A stretch of DNA of 64,000 nt from Carposina sasakii (taxonomy: Eukaryota; Arthropoda; Insecta; Lepidoptera; Carposinidae), in contig CP053169.1 of the NCBI GenBank assembly GCA_014607495.2, positions 62,001-126,000 on the forward strand, read 5' to 3'. The notes below the pieces were generated by a model. It was not told where the DNA came from and did not search any database. It was given only the letters and a program-made list of their open reading frames with translations. Position numbers and translations under genes: made by a program. Shown here piece after piece: positions 22,095-34,821 of this stretch (position 1 is its first letter; every line of letters starts with the position of its first letter).

Positions 22095-22205
22095 GTGGAT
22101 AGGATTGCTATACCCTCTGCTGGCCCTCAAATCTATGGACTCATGATTGCGAGCACCGGTACGTAACTACAGTCGCGTTCAGCACTAGATCGAGCACCCA
22201 GCATC
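22095..22205 (+). repeat. Diverged Penelope-like terminal fragment
   Basis: GGACTCATGATTGCGAGCAC and the 'ataccctctgctggccctc' and 'actacagtcgcg..' blocks match the outermost part of the Penelope palindrome (33855-33965) in order, with substitutions. No ribozyme core is present in this piece. Confidence 0.45.
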
Positions 22206-22264
22206 ACTTTATTTTGACGGTTATATATAACCGGCAAGAGAAATAGCTGTAGTAGTAAACTTTT

Positions 22265-22505
22265 TTTTTCTCCCAGAGCTGCTCTGGAAGTGAAAAAAAA
22301 CGTACAACTACTTCTCTTCCCGGGCATACTGCACAAGTCAGTAGAGGGACAATCTTGGTAGGCGATGAGGTGACCATCTGTCACTACTAACAGAACTTGT
22401 ACATCTCAACTATACCCTCGAAATTGGTCAGAAGTGGCACCATGTGGTTCTATCGGCCCTTGGTGCTCTGCCTACCCCGTAAGGGATAAAGGCGTGATTG
22501 TTATG
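22265..22505 (+). repeat. Family F interspersed repeat, full length
   Basis: Order of blocks: GCTCTGGAAGTGAAAAAAAA; CTTCTCTTCCCGGGCATACT; AGTCAGTAGAGGGACAA; ACTTGTACATCTCAACTATA; GGTCAGAAGTGGCACCATGT; TACCCCGTAAGGGATAAAGG. No tRNA boxes or termini are recognisable. Confidence 0.75.
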
Positions 22506-22564
22506 TATGTATTTCTATATGTAAAGTGGAATATGAACATTATATAATATACACCCGGTTATAT

Positions 22565-22745
22565 TCCTGAAATGGGACAGCCAGAACTGCACGATCACGA
22601 AAGAGATCCCATCTACAGCCACGTTTGGTATAGCGGATATAGGTGTAAAAGATCCTTGACAAGGTACTATCAAAGAACGCCACCGAGCTACTCTTACGAG
22701 TTACGACTTACGAGATGCAGATGATATATTCTAGTCAGGCCCAAT
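22565..22745 (+). repeat. Family G interspersed repeat
   Basis: Carries CCAGAACTGCACGATCACGA, CAGCCACGTTTGGTATAGCG, 'gatccttgacaaggt', and TACGAGATGCAGATGATATA. Matches other family G copies in the same order. Confidence 0.55.
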
Positions 22746-23389
22746 ATTAGCACAAGTAATTTAATGTAATGGATTACTATTTGTTTATCAATTAGAAATA
22801 TATAAAATTAATTTAAAATTCTACGTACTAAGATTAATTCTATTTAAAAAAAGTTATTTAATTTTGAGGCCATAATACATAGGTAAACTACTACGTAAAA
22901 TTGTACAATGTCTATGGTTGCAGGATCCATTAACTTGAGCGTCGAGATTGAAATGTCTTATTTAAAGTTGAAGAAGCGAAGTTTGGGGGATTTGGTATTA
23001 TTCAATGTGAAGGGAACGAATGATTTGCGTAGAGGTGTATTTATAACAATCCGTAAGAAAGGGGGAAAAGGTGATTTTATTCGTGTTCTATCGGGCAGAA
23101 GTAATTGCGGAAAATTGAAAGTAAATCATAAAATAAGGCACGGCTGTGTTTCCGATATTGGGTAGCCAGAACTGCAGGGTACTATCAACGAATTTTAATA
23201 TAAATGTAATATTAATAATTAATTTAATTTAATTTGATTTAGTTTGATTTAATTTATTTTATTATATTTTATTTTAATTTTTATTAAAAATATTTATGTT
23301 AGCTAACATAGTTTGTAAGATTCATTGATTACTAACCATCTATGGACGTATTTTTGTCTGAAATAAAATATTTTTATTTTAGCTATGTA
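22746..23389. other. AT-rich sequence, with family G head at 23160-23180
   Basis: GGTAGCCAGAACTGCAGGG at 23162-23180 is the family G start. The rest of family G resumes at 23395 after an AT-rich stretch (23200-23300, many TTAATTTAATTTGATTT-like runs). The open frame 22908-23165 has no recognisable motif. Confidence 0.4.
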
Positions 23390-23394
23390 CGTTT

Positions 23395-23480
23395 AACATA
23401 ACGGGAATAGATGTAAACGATCAGTGACAAGTTGCTAGCTCATCGCCTGAGAGAATGTCAGAGTTCCTTAGTCGACTCTC
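23395..23480 (+). repeat. Family G fragment
   Basis: GGGAATAGATGTAAACGATC, AGTGACAAGTTGCTAGCTCA, TCGCCTGAGAGAATGTCAGA and TTAGTCGACTCTC are in the family G order. Confidence 0.6.
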
Positions 23481-23929
23481 AAAATATAAATTATAAATAT
23501 TATTTTTGTTACAGGTAAGGTCATCTGTTATCTTTGTCAAGTTTGTAAGTACGTAGTTATGTTGGTACTATTCAGTATTATCACCAGAAGTCTTCTCCAG
23601 TTAATAAACAATGCTAATTAAAATGAGTATTATTAAACGTATACTTTTAGCAACCTCTGGGTACTTCCAGACCTACCAAGTAATTTGTAAAGTGGCAAAG
23701 CGAAGAACTACGTTGAAATATCACTGGTATCGGCAACAAAGTGACGACAGTGTCACCATCTTTAATTAACATATAGGTTGGTGGGTGGTACCTTCTTAAA
23801 TCTAATTATAATTGAGTTTCTTTGAGGATATACCTACAAGATAATTAATGTTTAATTTAAAAACACGTCTCTAGAGCACTGAGAGTGAAATTAAGCTTGA
23901 TAAACAACTATGTCATTCATGTTAAGTAA

Positions 23930-24190
23930 AATTGTAGGCCGCGTGGTGCCGGCAGAGTACAATTCGTACCACCCCATATCTACCCATGGGTATCGTACGA
24001 GACGATTAAGGGTTTCCGGGAGGTGGGCAGCAGCGCCTCCCGTTTTGACAACATAGTTCAAATACAAACTGCGGTCACCGACCCTCCTGTCCAGCGTGGT
24101 GACTATGGGCAAACACCCCCCATGGCAGTCTTGTGGCGTGCCCTGGGGGAGGCCTACGTACAGCAATGGACTGCAATAGGCTGATGATGA
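23930..24190 (-). repeat. Family D interspersed repeat, near full length
   Basis: Minus-strand counterpart of 21791-22045, from the CGGCAC..GTACAATTCGTACCACC end to GCAATGGACTGCAATAGGCT at 24163-24182. The frames 23891-24308 on this strand are chance. Confidence 0.75.
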
Positions 24191-24439
24191 TGAAATTGCG
24201 GCCGAGAATCATTATATTTTCTGTAGCCGGCTTGTTGGCTCTGTACTTAATTTGTTGGTACTCGTAGTATATAGAGTTTGCTTTATCCCTTATCTGTGGT
24301 AATAGCACTAATCAAAACACATAAGACATACTCGTAAGTGTAGTATTTGTTAATAGTACTCGTAGTAGTTCAAGTGGAAAAAGTTGCGGGCATCAACTAC
24401 TAGCAAAAAACAGAGCTTTTGTTAATTTATTAATAATTA

Positions 24440-24645
24440 ATACTACAGCTGCTTCTCTTCCCGGGTATACTGTACAAGTCAGTAGAGGTCTTGGTGTTTT
24501 GTAGGCGATGGACTGACCACCTGTCACTACTAACCGAACTTGTACATCTCAACTATACCCTCAAAATTGGTCAGAAGTGGCACCATGTGGTCCTATTGGC
24601 CCTTGGTGCTCTGCCTACCCCGTAAGGGATAAGGCGTGATTATAA
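24440..24645 (+). repeat. Family F interspersed repeat
   Basis: Carries the block order of the 22265-22505 copy from ACAGCTGCTTCTCTTCCCGG to CCCCGTAAGGGATAAGGCGT. It gives the uninterrupted reference for the Helitron insertion at 13602. Confidence 0.75.
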
Positions 24646-25694
24646 TGTACATATGTAATAATAATTTATTATATGCATATATATAGGTACATACATACAT
24701 ATATATATAATAATTTATTATTTCATGGAAAACACGAGAACATCCTGCTCACTCTCCGTCGAGGATGTATCTGGAGAATAAAGGTTATATTTCGAAAGCG
24801 ACATGAGTAGGTAGTTCCAAGATATACATAATGAAATTATTTAAAGGCTCCACAAGTTTTTTTACACGTGTCCTTTGATACGTGTTTGTCGTATTTATGA
24901 AACGAGTTGGCCTAACGACTACTAATTACATAAATGTGTATATGTTTTATTTTAATTACTCATTTATTTATTTATTTATTTATAACCATATTACAAAACA
25001 TTACAGCTTGCGCCAATGCGCCTTGAAATGTAGATATTATGATAACTTTAACAATTATAATGTGCATTAAAATATCAGATAAAAAAATAGGCATTCATGC
25101 TCACTCATTCACCATCTCACAGTATCTCAGACACTCACGACTCACAGACTCATAAAATATTCTATATTTTTTAAAACCGCTCATTCACCTTATTGGTAAT
25201 GCAATATAATATTTTGTATAAAAAAATTAATTGATAAGTAGCATAGTTTTAGAAATAAATTGTATTAAATTAAAAATTAGACACAACATTGTGATGAATT
25301 TCTGTCGAGAAAATATTTAAATTTCATGTATTTGCTTTATTTACTTTCTTTCAAATAGAATGTACCTATAATATCTATATTTTAAAAATCAAATTATTTG
25401 TGGCTTTTTATCAGGTGTAAAAATCGAATCGAAAATCAAAAATTTACGCCCTCGTAAGCTTACCTTACCTTAGTAAGAAGTTTTATTTAAAAGTTTCAGT
25501 GATTACTCTGTAGCTACTTCCAATGTCTCTGACTATTAGTTTTGTCAATGTTTACCTTCATCCCGCTCACGTGGTCTCGCTCATGCTTTACCCAGAATTT
25601 GAAAGAGAAAATGAGACGGGTATACTCTGGGGACAGAAGTTAGAAGTGTTTGCCTCCGATATTAGGGAATTAACCATTTATCTTTTATGTATTA
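24646..25694. other. AT-rich with (TTTA)n; no gene
   Basis: A (TTTA)n run at 24960-24985 is followed by TATAACCATATTACAAAACA, resembling a common simple-tailed insect repeat. The frames here show no motif. Confidence 0.35.
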
Positions 25695-26025
25695 CTAGTG
25701 GTTGCCCGCGACTCCATCCGCGTGGACTACAGAAAAAACAAAATGTCGAAATTATCTGGGATAAAAACATTTTCTCGGGATAAAAAATAGCCTATATGTT
25801 GAGTGGGACCTGACACAATATATTCCTGAAAACTGCATCGAAATCGGTTCAGCCGTTTCTGAGCTTAGCGTGCACAAACGCACAGACAAACAGACAAAAA
25901 TTCCTAAAATCATTGTTTTGGGTACTGTTGCGTTGATAAAGGTCTCCTATAATATTTTTTCTCATATATCTTCCATGTACAGACAGCTATCCGTTACATT
26001 TACTCGTATATTATACATATATAGA
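25695..26025 (-). mobile_element. Helitron-like element, complete
   Basis: Minus strand: starts TCTATATATGTATAATATAC, ends CTAG at 25695, flanked by A (25694) and T (26026). Interior matches 41045-41367 in reverse (ACAGACAGCTATCCGTTACA; TCGAAATCGGTTCAGCCGTT; GCCCGCGACTCCATCCGCGT). Confidence 0.8.
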
Positions 26026-26226
26026 TATAGATATGAGAAATGGAGGTCTATTACTTAACTTTACTATAAGTTAGTTCACAAAGACTACCCATTGAGCAAA
26101 GAAAATACTTATTCTGCCATGTTTGAAGTTTGGCATTTTTTTTAACGCTAGCTGATTATCCGGAAATAGGATTGCAATTATTTTTAATTTTAACCATGAA
26201 CGTATAAAGAACAATGGACGCAATGC

Positions 26227-26406
26227 TGTCAATGCACAGATTGAAGCACCGTAGTGGCTAGCGTTGCGCTTGTATGCGTATTTTCTAGTAGGCGCCGAGC
26301 TTACTATGGTTTGTATGTGTGGGTGGATAACGCGTCAATACACATCCCTACTCCATGGAATATCGTTACCGAGCTTACTATGAATGCTTCACTCTGTGTA
26401 TTGACA
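26227..26406. mobile_element. MITE with 21-bp terminal inverted repeats
   Basis: Left end TGTCAATGCACAGATTGAAG and right end (complement) TGTCAATACACAGAGTGAAG are inverted repeats differing at two positions. The interior repeats GAGCTTACTATG twice (26297, 26371). 180 bp, no ORF of its own. Confidence 0.65.
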
Positions 26407-28334
26407 ACACTCTGTCCGTTATTCTTTATACGTTCATGATTTTAACTTATCGAAAGATTATTTGCTTTTTTTTTGAGATCAAAGTAATGTAAAAGCATAT
26501 AATACATATAGCTTTATGCTGAAAAATATAAAACTAGGTTTTAGTAAAACCACTCAAATCCACTCGCAGTACTGACAAGGCCAAGGCCAAGCGGCCTGAA
26601 CAGATGTGATAATCTTTACAACTGAAACGAAAGCAAATAACTGCCGTAATATTGCATTAGATGTAGACAGTTATTACGAAAGCGTATCAAGAGTTAAACA
26701 CTGTTCAAAAACGACAATTGACTGCACAATAAATTATTTAGCTTAAGCATTGTTTAAATTATTTTGTTATAACACGAGTATGCAGATATTCTCCAAGTAG
26801 GGATCGACCCCTTTTTGATAGTAATTTCCCATTCTGCTCATAGTACTAATTTGTAGCTTGACACAGGAACAAAGAAAAACCTTTGTATACAAATGATTGA
26901 AATTTGTTTTAAGATTGAGTAAGCTTCACAAAATTAGCGACATATTTGTAGACTCGTATATCATTTACCCGTGATCAAATATACGAGTAGTATTCAACAC
27001 GAAATACAGTCAATAAAACATAGAATAACATGAAGTATCTACTGAAATAGGATATTTTATGACCAATACATAGATATAAAAACTAATAGAGGTCGCAAGC
27101 TGACCCCAAAATGCGATGAAGCATCGACTATTTACTCGGCATGACCGACGTCAATACAAAATGTAATAGAATGCTGCAAGATGCTTCCCTGCGCTTTTAA
27201 TATACGAAATATTACTATTTATTTTCGCAGATTATTTTTGTCTAAGGTCCAAAAGCGGGACGGTTTGTATGCTATTCTCGATTTAACATAAATTTATTTT
27301 TAGTATCTACTGCAAGTGGGTATAAGATGCAATTATTTATTAAATTCACGAGATACATAGGTATTATATTTCAAGTGTGTTTGTAGAGTGTTCCTATTAG
27401 AGTGCTAGGCAGGATTGTTTTCGAAGTGGAAACCAGATGTTTTACTCTGATTTCAGTGGAAGCAACTCGCTTCCAAGAGTATGTGTAGAGTTGCAAACGA
27501 GTTAGGATATTTAGAAGTAAATGGATATAATATATTACAGTAGTACAATAGAATTCGGTATTCTTTTAGAAAGTTCAAACCAGCTCTCATCTTGGCAACA
27601 TTTTACATGAAAATGTAGTGAAATAGCTGTGTCTACTGACCTATATATCTGTGTCCACCATCAAATCTTTTCATCTACTGTCGTCGGTATAAAAGTCAAC
27701 ATTGTTCTACAAAACCAATTTATCAGTACACTGAAGGGTGTCGACACCGTCGTCTTGATATTCAACGAAGCGAATATTATACTAACGTGGCGACCTTATG
27801 GCAAACTTAGTTCCTTTTTTTGCCGCTTTCTAGACTAAGTTGGTAAGTGAAGATATCCATGTAATAAACCGGCACGTTTGTAAAGGCCGTGAACTTCTTT
27901 ATTGCACAAGTTTAGTAATAACGACCCGTTTCGGAATAACATCGTCTTTAGTCCGTAAACGGAGTTAAAATTGCATTAATATTATTTTGTTGCTTAATTT
28001 AAATGTTTCGGAGAATATTAAATGTAAAGGCGCTACCCCACAGCGATTATATATCGTTAGAGAATTTTGCTAGAAAATATAATAAATTGTGATCATATTA
28101 TTTAAGTTCTGAAAATTCTGGGATTACATTTTGCCAATACGAGAGCTGAAAAATGTAAATGTTGCATTCTGTTATGTAAGTTTTGTTTTTTTTTTTTAAT
28201 TAAGTTCTGTTTGTGATGATTATAAGTACCTATCAATTCATGTCATAAAATATTGTATAACCAGTTATAAATAAATAATAACTGAACATAATGGATGGTT
28301 GCAGTATGGGATGGGACATCATATAGTACCTATA
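26407..28334. other. No gene recognised
   Basis: Nearly 2 kb of AT-rich sequence without a dispersed-family match. This is the longest repeat-poor stretch of the left half. Confidence 0.35.
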
Positions 28335-28708
28335 CAGGTGATTTTTGGTCGTCAACGTTCCCGAAAACTACGGAATCTCCTCATCATCACGATCATTTTT
28401 CTCCATGGAAGCATACCTGGGAAGTGTCTGGTTTCCAAAATATTAGGGTCCAAAGTTGAGTAAATAGACTGCGTTTTTCTGCATAAATGCACATAGACGC
28501 GCGTAGCAGGATTTTTTCACAAATATTAATTAATATCTGTCTATAAAAAAACTAACATAAACACTAGACACTATAAATTTCGCACGATCAAGGAATTTAA
28601 AAAAAAATCCAATTTTTTTTTCCCAGCATTTTTTTTGGCATAAACTTACTTTATTTCATGTATAGAGTACGTACCCTTCGTTAATGGTGGCCACAAAAAA
28701 ACATCCTG
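28335..28708 (-). mobile_element. Family A TIR element, full length
   Basis: CAGGTGATTTTTGGTCGTCA at the left and CCACAAAAAAACATCCTG at the right, with TA on both sides. The interior matches 9042-9413 in reverse orientation. Confidence 0.75.
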
Positions 28709-29604
28709 TATAGGTATAATAACGAATAAAATTCATTAACTAGTTGTAGAAAAATATTTTATAACGTAATAAAACTGCTGTATGGGAGCGCCTTAACTTC
28801 CTGTGCAGGACCATTGTTTGAATGTACTTTTAACAAGTGTAATGTTAAGGGCCTAAGTAATATTGCTTTGTAATGAAATAAATTCAGATTACCATTTACA
28901 TGTTTGCTCCAAATGTGAGTAGTGAGTAGGTAAGTAATAAAGCTATTATTAGGTACATAATGAAAGATGCCTTTTTACAGTGGGATTAGGTAATGGTATA
29001 TCATCAAAAGCATAAATGTGAAAATAAGAGCCAAAGATAAAAGAAGTGATATCTAAATAGGTGCCAAGTTCAATGGTCAGTCCTGAAATGTATTTACAAC
29101 AACATAAAATATAATTTCTTCTTATAACTAACTTAGGATAATATATTGTAGCCTGAGGTCTGATTTGGCTAGTTCTTATATTCGAATTATTATAAAGTAC
29201 TTACTATTAAATAGTTAAGGAAGAGAGAAATTTGCGGAATAATAAAATAATAACCGACAGGTAACAGTTTTAGAGATTACGAAGGCAATTATAATATAAT
29301 TGACAAGTTTACGTGAAACAGTTTTTGAATTATGAGGGTGTCAAAAGAGGCTCCAAATGGTTCGTGTAAAATTACACACGGTGCTGCTCGCCAGTTCTGC
29401 TAGCTGGAACCTTGGCTTGACACGCTTTCCCGTGTCTAGATATGCAAACTATCAATCTAAATTCAACTATTTACGCCCAGTTTAAATTGGTGTAGCTTTC
29501 ATGAAACATTGATCTATTTGGTTAAATTTTGCACATTATTCTTCCAATTAAAACTAAATAGGCACATAGGTACGTTACACAAAACACAAATGTTCCCTAA
29601 ATAG
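28709..29604. other. No recognised feature
   Basis: AT-rich sequence; no family match and no ORF with a recognisable motif. Confidence 0.35.
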
Positions 29605-29790
29605 GGTAGCCAATACTGCAGGATTCAAAGGGAGATCTCACAGCCACGTTCTTCATTGCGGGGGACAGTATCAGTAACAGTGCCAGCTTACTAGCCTGAA
29701 GTTATACACAAGTTGCTAAGAGAACTCTTATGACATGCTCAGAAGGAGATGCAGCTAATGTACTCGTATTCTAGTAAAGCAACGCATAAG
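29605..29790 (+). repeat. Family G interspersed repeat
   Basis: GGGTAGCCAATACTGCAGGA, then GATCTCACAGCCACGTTC, then ACAAGTTGCTAAGAGAACTC, then AGGAGATGCAGCTAATGTAC. Same order as other copies. Confidence 0.55.
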
Positions 29791-30099
29791 CACAGGTCTA
29801 ACTTAATGCTCTTGTTTTAAATTAATCTCATTGCGCCAACCTCAAACAAATGGCAGTATAGAGGAGTGTAATGATGATTAAACGCACAGCTTTTTGTACA
29901 TTCTGGCAAAAAGTTACGCCCATCAACCATTATGAGAGTCGTTAGCAGTTATATATTTATTACAACCGGGTTTTTAGAATAAATAGCCGTTTTTGTTAAT
30001 ACTCATGTCACTAGTAATTTACCCATGTTTACACTAGATTTTATATACGGTATTACGGTAAAAACGCGTTTTATAAATTACTGAATATGCACGGGCATT

Positions 30100-30578
30100 A
30101 CGTTGTTCCCGAGATGCATGAGCCTGAAGGAGATACAGTCACATATAATCAATCTGAGGCGAAAACCACTGAAAATTTTCGCAGGAAAATTCAAAAAAAT
30201 TCCGTAATTTTTTTTCAGTTTTCCTGGAAAGAAATTGTTTAGTTCGTTTAAGTAGGCCTTAGACAATTACTTATAAACAAATTTTTCACCTATGGATGAT
30301 TTAAAAAAAATGATGCTCCCAAAAAAGTTCAAAATACTGATCAACCCCAATGGAGAGTCACAAGTGGTCCAAAAATAGTAATGTATCACACAATAAGACC
30401 AATAAGACCATTTAACTAGTCCCAGGATCGCCCGATACAATTGGCGCGGAAAGCAAACATTGCGGATAATCAAATTAAAAATGCATTTCATGCGAGTAAT
30501 AAATAACCCTGTCGTATAAATTAAAACAATAGGACTTGTTCAGAATTTCAGTATTGCCTAGCTGTCACACACACCCTG
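30100..30578. mobile_element. Family C TIR element, damaged left end
   Basis: Shares GGCGCGGAAAGCAAACATTG, TGAAAATTTTCGCAGGAAAA and the right end CTGTCACACACACCCTG (plus TA) with 33089-33555. The left terminus is not recognisable, so the start is approximate. Confidence 0.65.
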
Positions 30579-30984
30579 TATGTAGAAGATCAGTGATCAC
30601 TTACTAGCTCATTACCTGAGAGAACGCCCCTGAGTTCCATAGTCGACTCTTACGACATACAGGCAAAGATATGCAGATATATATTATAATGCTTCGCATC
30701 AGAACAGGAAACATTATACTGTTATTAAAAAAGATATCATAAAATTCTTGTCATCGCTTTATCGTTTCCCAAAGTGTCCAAAGCTCGTCCCATTTGGTCC
30801 CATTAGTGTCGTATTGTCCCATTGTGCGCTAAAACCGTGTACGTCGAGCGTCGAGTAATGACTACATCGCGCGATGACTAATCACTTCGGGGTTATTAAT
30901 GACTTACGACAGCTAATCAGCTGGGCAGACTGACTACTGTTATTTTTTTTCTTTTCAACAGACATACATTATACGCTCGACTGT

Positions 30985-31130
30985 ATTCCCAGGTAGCCAG
31001 AACGTTAAGGAAATCGTACAGCTATGTTTGGCATAACAGGAATAGATTGAAAAGATCAGCGACAAGTTGCTCATTGCCTGACAAACCGGACATGCACGGA
31101 AGGAGATGCAACAGATGTATCTAGTTTTAT
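30985..31130 (+). repeat. Family G interspersed repeat
   Basis: GGTAGCCAGAACGTTAAGGA, ACAGCTATGTTTGGCATAAC, AGCGACAAGTTGCTCATTGC, GGAGATGCAACAGATGTAT are in the family order. A further fragment at 30585-30680 (GATCAGTGATCACTTACTAG; AGTCGACTCTTACGACATAC) lies just upstream. Confidence 0.55.
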
Positions 31131-31397
31131 TTTTTACACAAGGTTTAACTTAATAAACTTAAAAAAGGTATGATTAGTTGGTCCTACTTCAAGTACCAGT
31201 ATAAATGTAAAAAATTGTGATAAATATAAAAATGTTTTTGTATGATGGACTGGACTTGATAGTTGTACCAGAATGTCACAAAGGTTATAATTTGTATGGT
31301 TACAGAGACATTAACTATGTAGTAGTCAATAATCATATATTTATAATGTGCTTTGCGAACCCCAGTTTGTCTAAAACGAAGTCAGACCATTTACATA

Positions 31398-31778
31398 CAG
31401 GGCGATTTTTGGTCGTCAACGTTCCTGAAAACTATGGAATCTCCTCGTCATCACGATCATTTTCTCCATGGAAGCATACCTGGGAAGTGTTTGGTTTCCA
31501 AGATATTAGGGACCAAAGTTGAGTAAATAGAATGCGTTTTCCTGCATAAATGCACATTGACGCGTGTAGCAAGATTTTTTCACGAGAAATAATTAATATC
31601 TGTCTATGAATAAACTAGCATAAACACTGGTCACTATAAATTTTGCCCGATCAAGTAATAATTTTTTTTATCACAAAAATTTACATCGTTTCCCACCATT
31701 TTTTTTGGCATGAACTTACTTTATTTGATGTATAGAGTACGTACCCTTCGTTAAGGGTGGCTACCAAAAAACACCCTG
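31398..31778 (-). mobile_element. Family A TIR element abutting a family B end
   Basis: Left end CAGGGCGATTTTTGGTCGTC, right end CCAAAAAACACCCTG then TA. Directly after the TA, at 31781, comes CAGAGTGTAACAGAG, a family B terminus. The open frame 31217-31522 runs into this element and is not a gene. Confidence 0.75.
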
Positions 31779-31795
31779 TACAGAGTGTAACAGAG

Positions 31796-33088
31796 CATAC
31801 TATATAAAGCGTATATAAATCTATAACTTCATTAAGATATTCATTCGTATATTCGTATATTCAGTAGCTCGTCTGCTGGGCCGGGTATCGATATTCAATG
31901 CCGCGGTTTTAAAAGAAACTATTAAAGATGGCGGAGATGAAAAATGGTGGTAAATAATGACCATAGATAAATTAGCGTCCATCCCTTCGGGGCCGATAGT
32001 TATTAATGGAAGGCTCTTCCTGCTTAAATAATGAGTTACTTTATTAAAATGGTGTAGGGCTTATTTAAAATTCAGGCTGGCTTCAATGAAAATATCCCAC
32101 TGCAGAGAATCTCTATACGAAATCCGAGTATTCCGGACTGTGTATAGATATTTCCAAATAGGCAAGGAATATTCGTTTATATCGAATCGAGAAAACAAAA
32201 TATTTGTTTTTGCATTCCTAGCTGTGTTATTGTGCTTTTATATATTTTGTTGATCATCATGTAGGTACCTATAAACTGAGAGTTTATTTGAACTTTTAAA
32301 AGGTGTTTTTGATGCTCTTCGGAAAATTATTTGGGGAGCAGTTTGTTCATTTCTTCAAAATATACGTTTCCAGTGAAAAACTAAATGAGATTTTTTTTAA
32401 AGCGATCTTATAAACAAATGCTACAGTTTCATTCGTAAAACGTAATTAAAATCAACCCATATTTTATAATTACATATAAAACAGGCTTCAAACGCGCTAT
32501 CTCAGCATTAAAGGCGTAACTATATAACAGCACTTTTTTAAGCAAAATCATCAAAAACAGCTAATGGAACAAAGAGAGACTCGGCCCCAATTAACGTGTT
32601 AAACTTATTTCATATGTGCTCGAACGAGATATTACCGTGTAGTGATGTGTCGAGTTCGACCGATATTGTGGAGGTTATAAAAAATATGAATGACACACAA
32701 GGTAGTAGGACCACAGAATGTGAAATAATTTCTGTTCACCTCTCCGGTAAAATACGCGATTTTATGTAAGTTCCATTAAAATTTATCTGGTTACAGTTTT
32801 CTATTATAGAGAAGTAAAAGGCCTATGATGTACCTACGGAAAGACTGGAGATATCCTCATATGCGACAACTAGAAGTGAGTGACGAGATAATGGTTGATA
32901 GGGATGAGTGGACAAAAAATTAAATTGCAAGAAAATGACTACAAGGTAGGGAAAACAAAAGCATATAACTATACAATTAACTTAAATAAATATTGCATTG
33001 TAAAGATAATGTTAAGATCATTTAATATTCATAAAATTACAAATAAGTCATACGATTAGATAAATTGCGATGACAAAGAGTAATTATA
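31796..33088. other. No recognised feature
   Basis: AT-rich sequence with no dispersed-family match. 31840-31870 repeats 'ttcgtata' three times. Confidence 0.35.
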
Positions 33089-33555
33089 CAGGGTGTTTGT
33101 GACAGCCAGGCAAATATTGATACCATGACTTCAGACCATGATTTTGAGGCGGAAAACACTGAAAATTTTCGCAGGAAAATTCCAACATTTTTCGATTTTT
33201 TTTTCATATTTTCGGGGAAAATATTGCTTAGTTCGATTAATTAGGCCTTAGATAATGACTTAAAAATAAAATTTTAACGAAAAGATAATTAAAAAAAAAA
33301 GTTGCCCTAAAAAAAGTTCAAAAACCTGATCAACCTTAATGGAGAGTCACAAGTGGTCCAAAAAATAGTAATGTATCAATAACCAATAAGCCCATTTAAC
33401 TAGTCAGAGGATCCCCCGAAGCAATTGGCGCGGAAAGCAAACATTGCGGATAATCAAATTAAAAATACATTTCCTGCGAATAATAACAAAGTTATACTTA
33501 AAACAATTGTACTTGTTAAGTATTTCAGTATTTGCCTGGCTGTCACACACACCCT
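33089..33555. mobile_element. Family C TIR element, full length
   Basis: Left CAGGGTGTTTGTGACAGCCA and right complement CAGGGTGTGTGTGACAGCCA are near-perfect inverted repeats, continuing into GGCAAATA. TA flanks both sides. 467 bp, no ORF. Confidence 0.8.
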
Positions 33556-33833
33556 GTATACATCGCTAGCTATATTCATATTTAATTACCTACCACCCTC
33601 TTGAATTTTATAAGTCGCTATCAAAGAAAATTTTAAATAATACGTTTACCTTAACGTTGTTCCTTATTCTTAATTTTATTGTATGTATTGTCACGTTAAC
33701 AATTTAGGTATATTTATATTTTATATTTTTGGGCAAAAATAAAATATTTTTTGTAAGAAAAGGTTGTGTGGAAAAAAGATAATGCTATATCCTGTCGCAA
33801 AGACTCATAAAAGGATACGTAATAATTTATATT

Positions 33834-34821
33834 ATCTCTATTGAGGGATCGCCCACCACCGGGCCCTATACCCTCCGCTGACCCTCGGATCTGCCTACTC
33901 ATGATCACGAACACAAGACACTACAGTCGCAACGAGAAGCCAGATCCAAGCACCTAGCATGCAACCATAAATACATAGCTGCTAATCCGAAAACCAATTA
34001 AAATTTTAATCGACATATGTTTCGCCAACACCCGTGGCATCATCAGGATTAGTTTTCCATGTTAGTTCTATCTACCGAACCAACTAACTAACAACTAAAA
34101 CCAATGTATTGCAAATCATTTTTATACCCTCAATCAACATAAAAAAAAAAAATGTTAATACCTACATATTAGTTTAGAAATGTAAAATTATTATAGATAA
34201 ATAATTATTAAAAATATACATTAGTTATTAATTGTTAAATTATTAGAAGAAAAATAAATTTATAATAATATTAAATATAAAAAAAAAAAAAAAAAAAAAA
34301 AGACCATATCAAGGCTGTACGACAAAGTCATTACCTTTGTCCGATCCTATTGACTTTGACATTGACAGATTGCAGCCAAAACTGGGCTAGTGTTTACAAA
34401 ATCTATTTGATTATTTACCAAATTAATACCTGAAAATTTTGCTTTCATAATTTCTAGTTTTTCTAAAATAGACAGACGGATGCCTTTATCTGCAACATGT
34501 AGAACTCTTAACTCATTATTACCTGCCAGGGAGTGGCCCGCCTGGAGTAAATGTTCGGCAAAGTTGGATTTATTAGGATTACCATTTCTAAAAGCTGATA
34601 TATGTTCCTTGTATCGAACATTAAAACTGCGACCAGTTTGTCCAATGTAACAAGCATCACATTCATCACACTTCAACTGGTATACACCTGATTTCTTTTT
34701 AAGTTCCAACTTTTGTTTTGTGTTAATTAACTTTTGTAATGAATTATAAGTCCTAAACGCCACAAATATGTCTTCTTTTTTTAATAATTTAGATAATTTT
34801 TCTGAAAAACCTCCATAATAT
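33834..34821 (-). repeat. Left arm of the 2.7-kb Penelope palindrome
   Basis: Reverse complement of 35571-36558. By eye the two 988-bp arms match base for base, including a 23-base A/T run (34279-34301 against 36091-36113) and a shared coding segment with identical translation. Mismatch begins at 33833/36559 outside and 34822/35570 inside. Confidence 0.85.
34007..34051 (-). ncRNA. Hammerhead-ribozyme-like motif, left arm
   Basis: Minus-strand copy of the motif at 36341-36385: helix I TAATC/GATTA, core CTGATGA, helix II GCCA/TGGC, GAAA, and the GTC cleavage triplet. Identical to the right-arm copy as far as can be read. Confidence 0.6.

Noticed and set aside
22908..23165. 85-codon ORF rich in Lys and Arg
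   Set aside because: No recognisable family, and it ends inside the family G start; likely chance.
23891..24308. ORFs of 91 and 77 codons
   Set aside because: They lie in family D, present elsewhere in broken form.
25523..25783. 86-codon ORF
   Set aside because: The last third is Helitron sequence; no motif.
31217..31522. 101-codon ORF
   Set aside because: Its second half is family A transposon sequence in antisense, so the frame is accidental.
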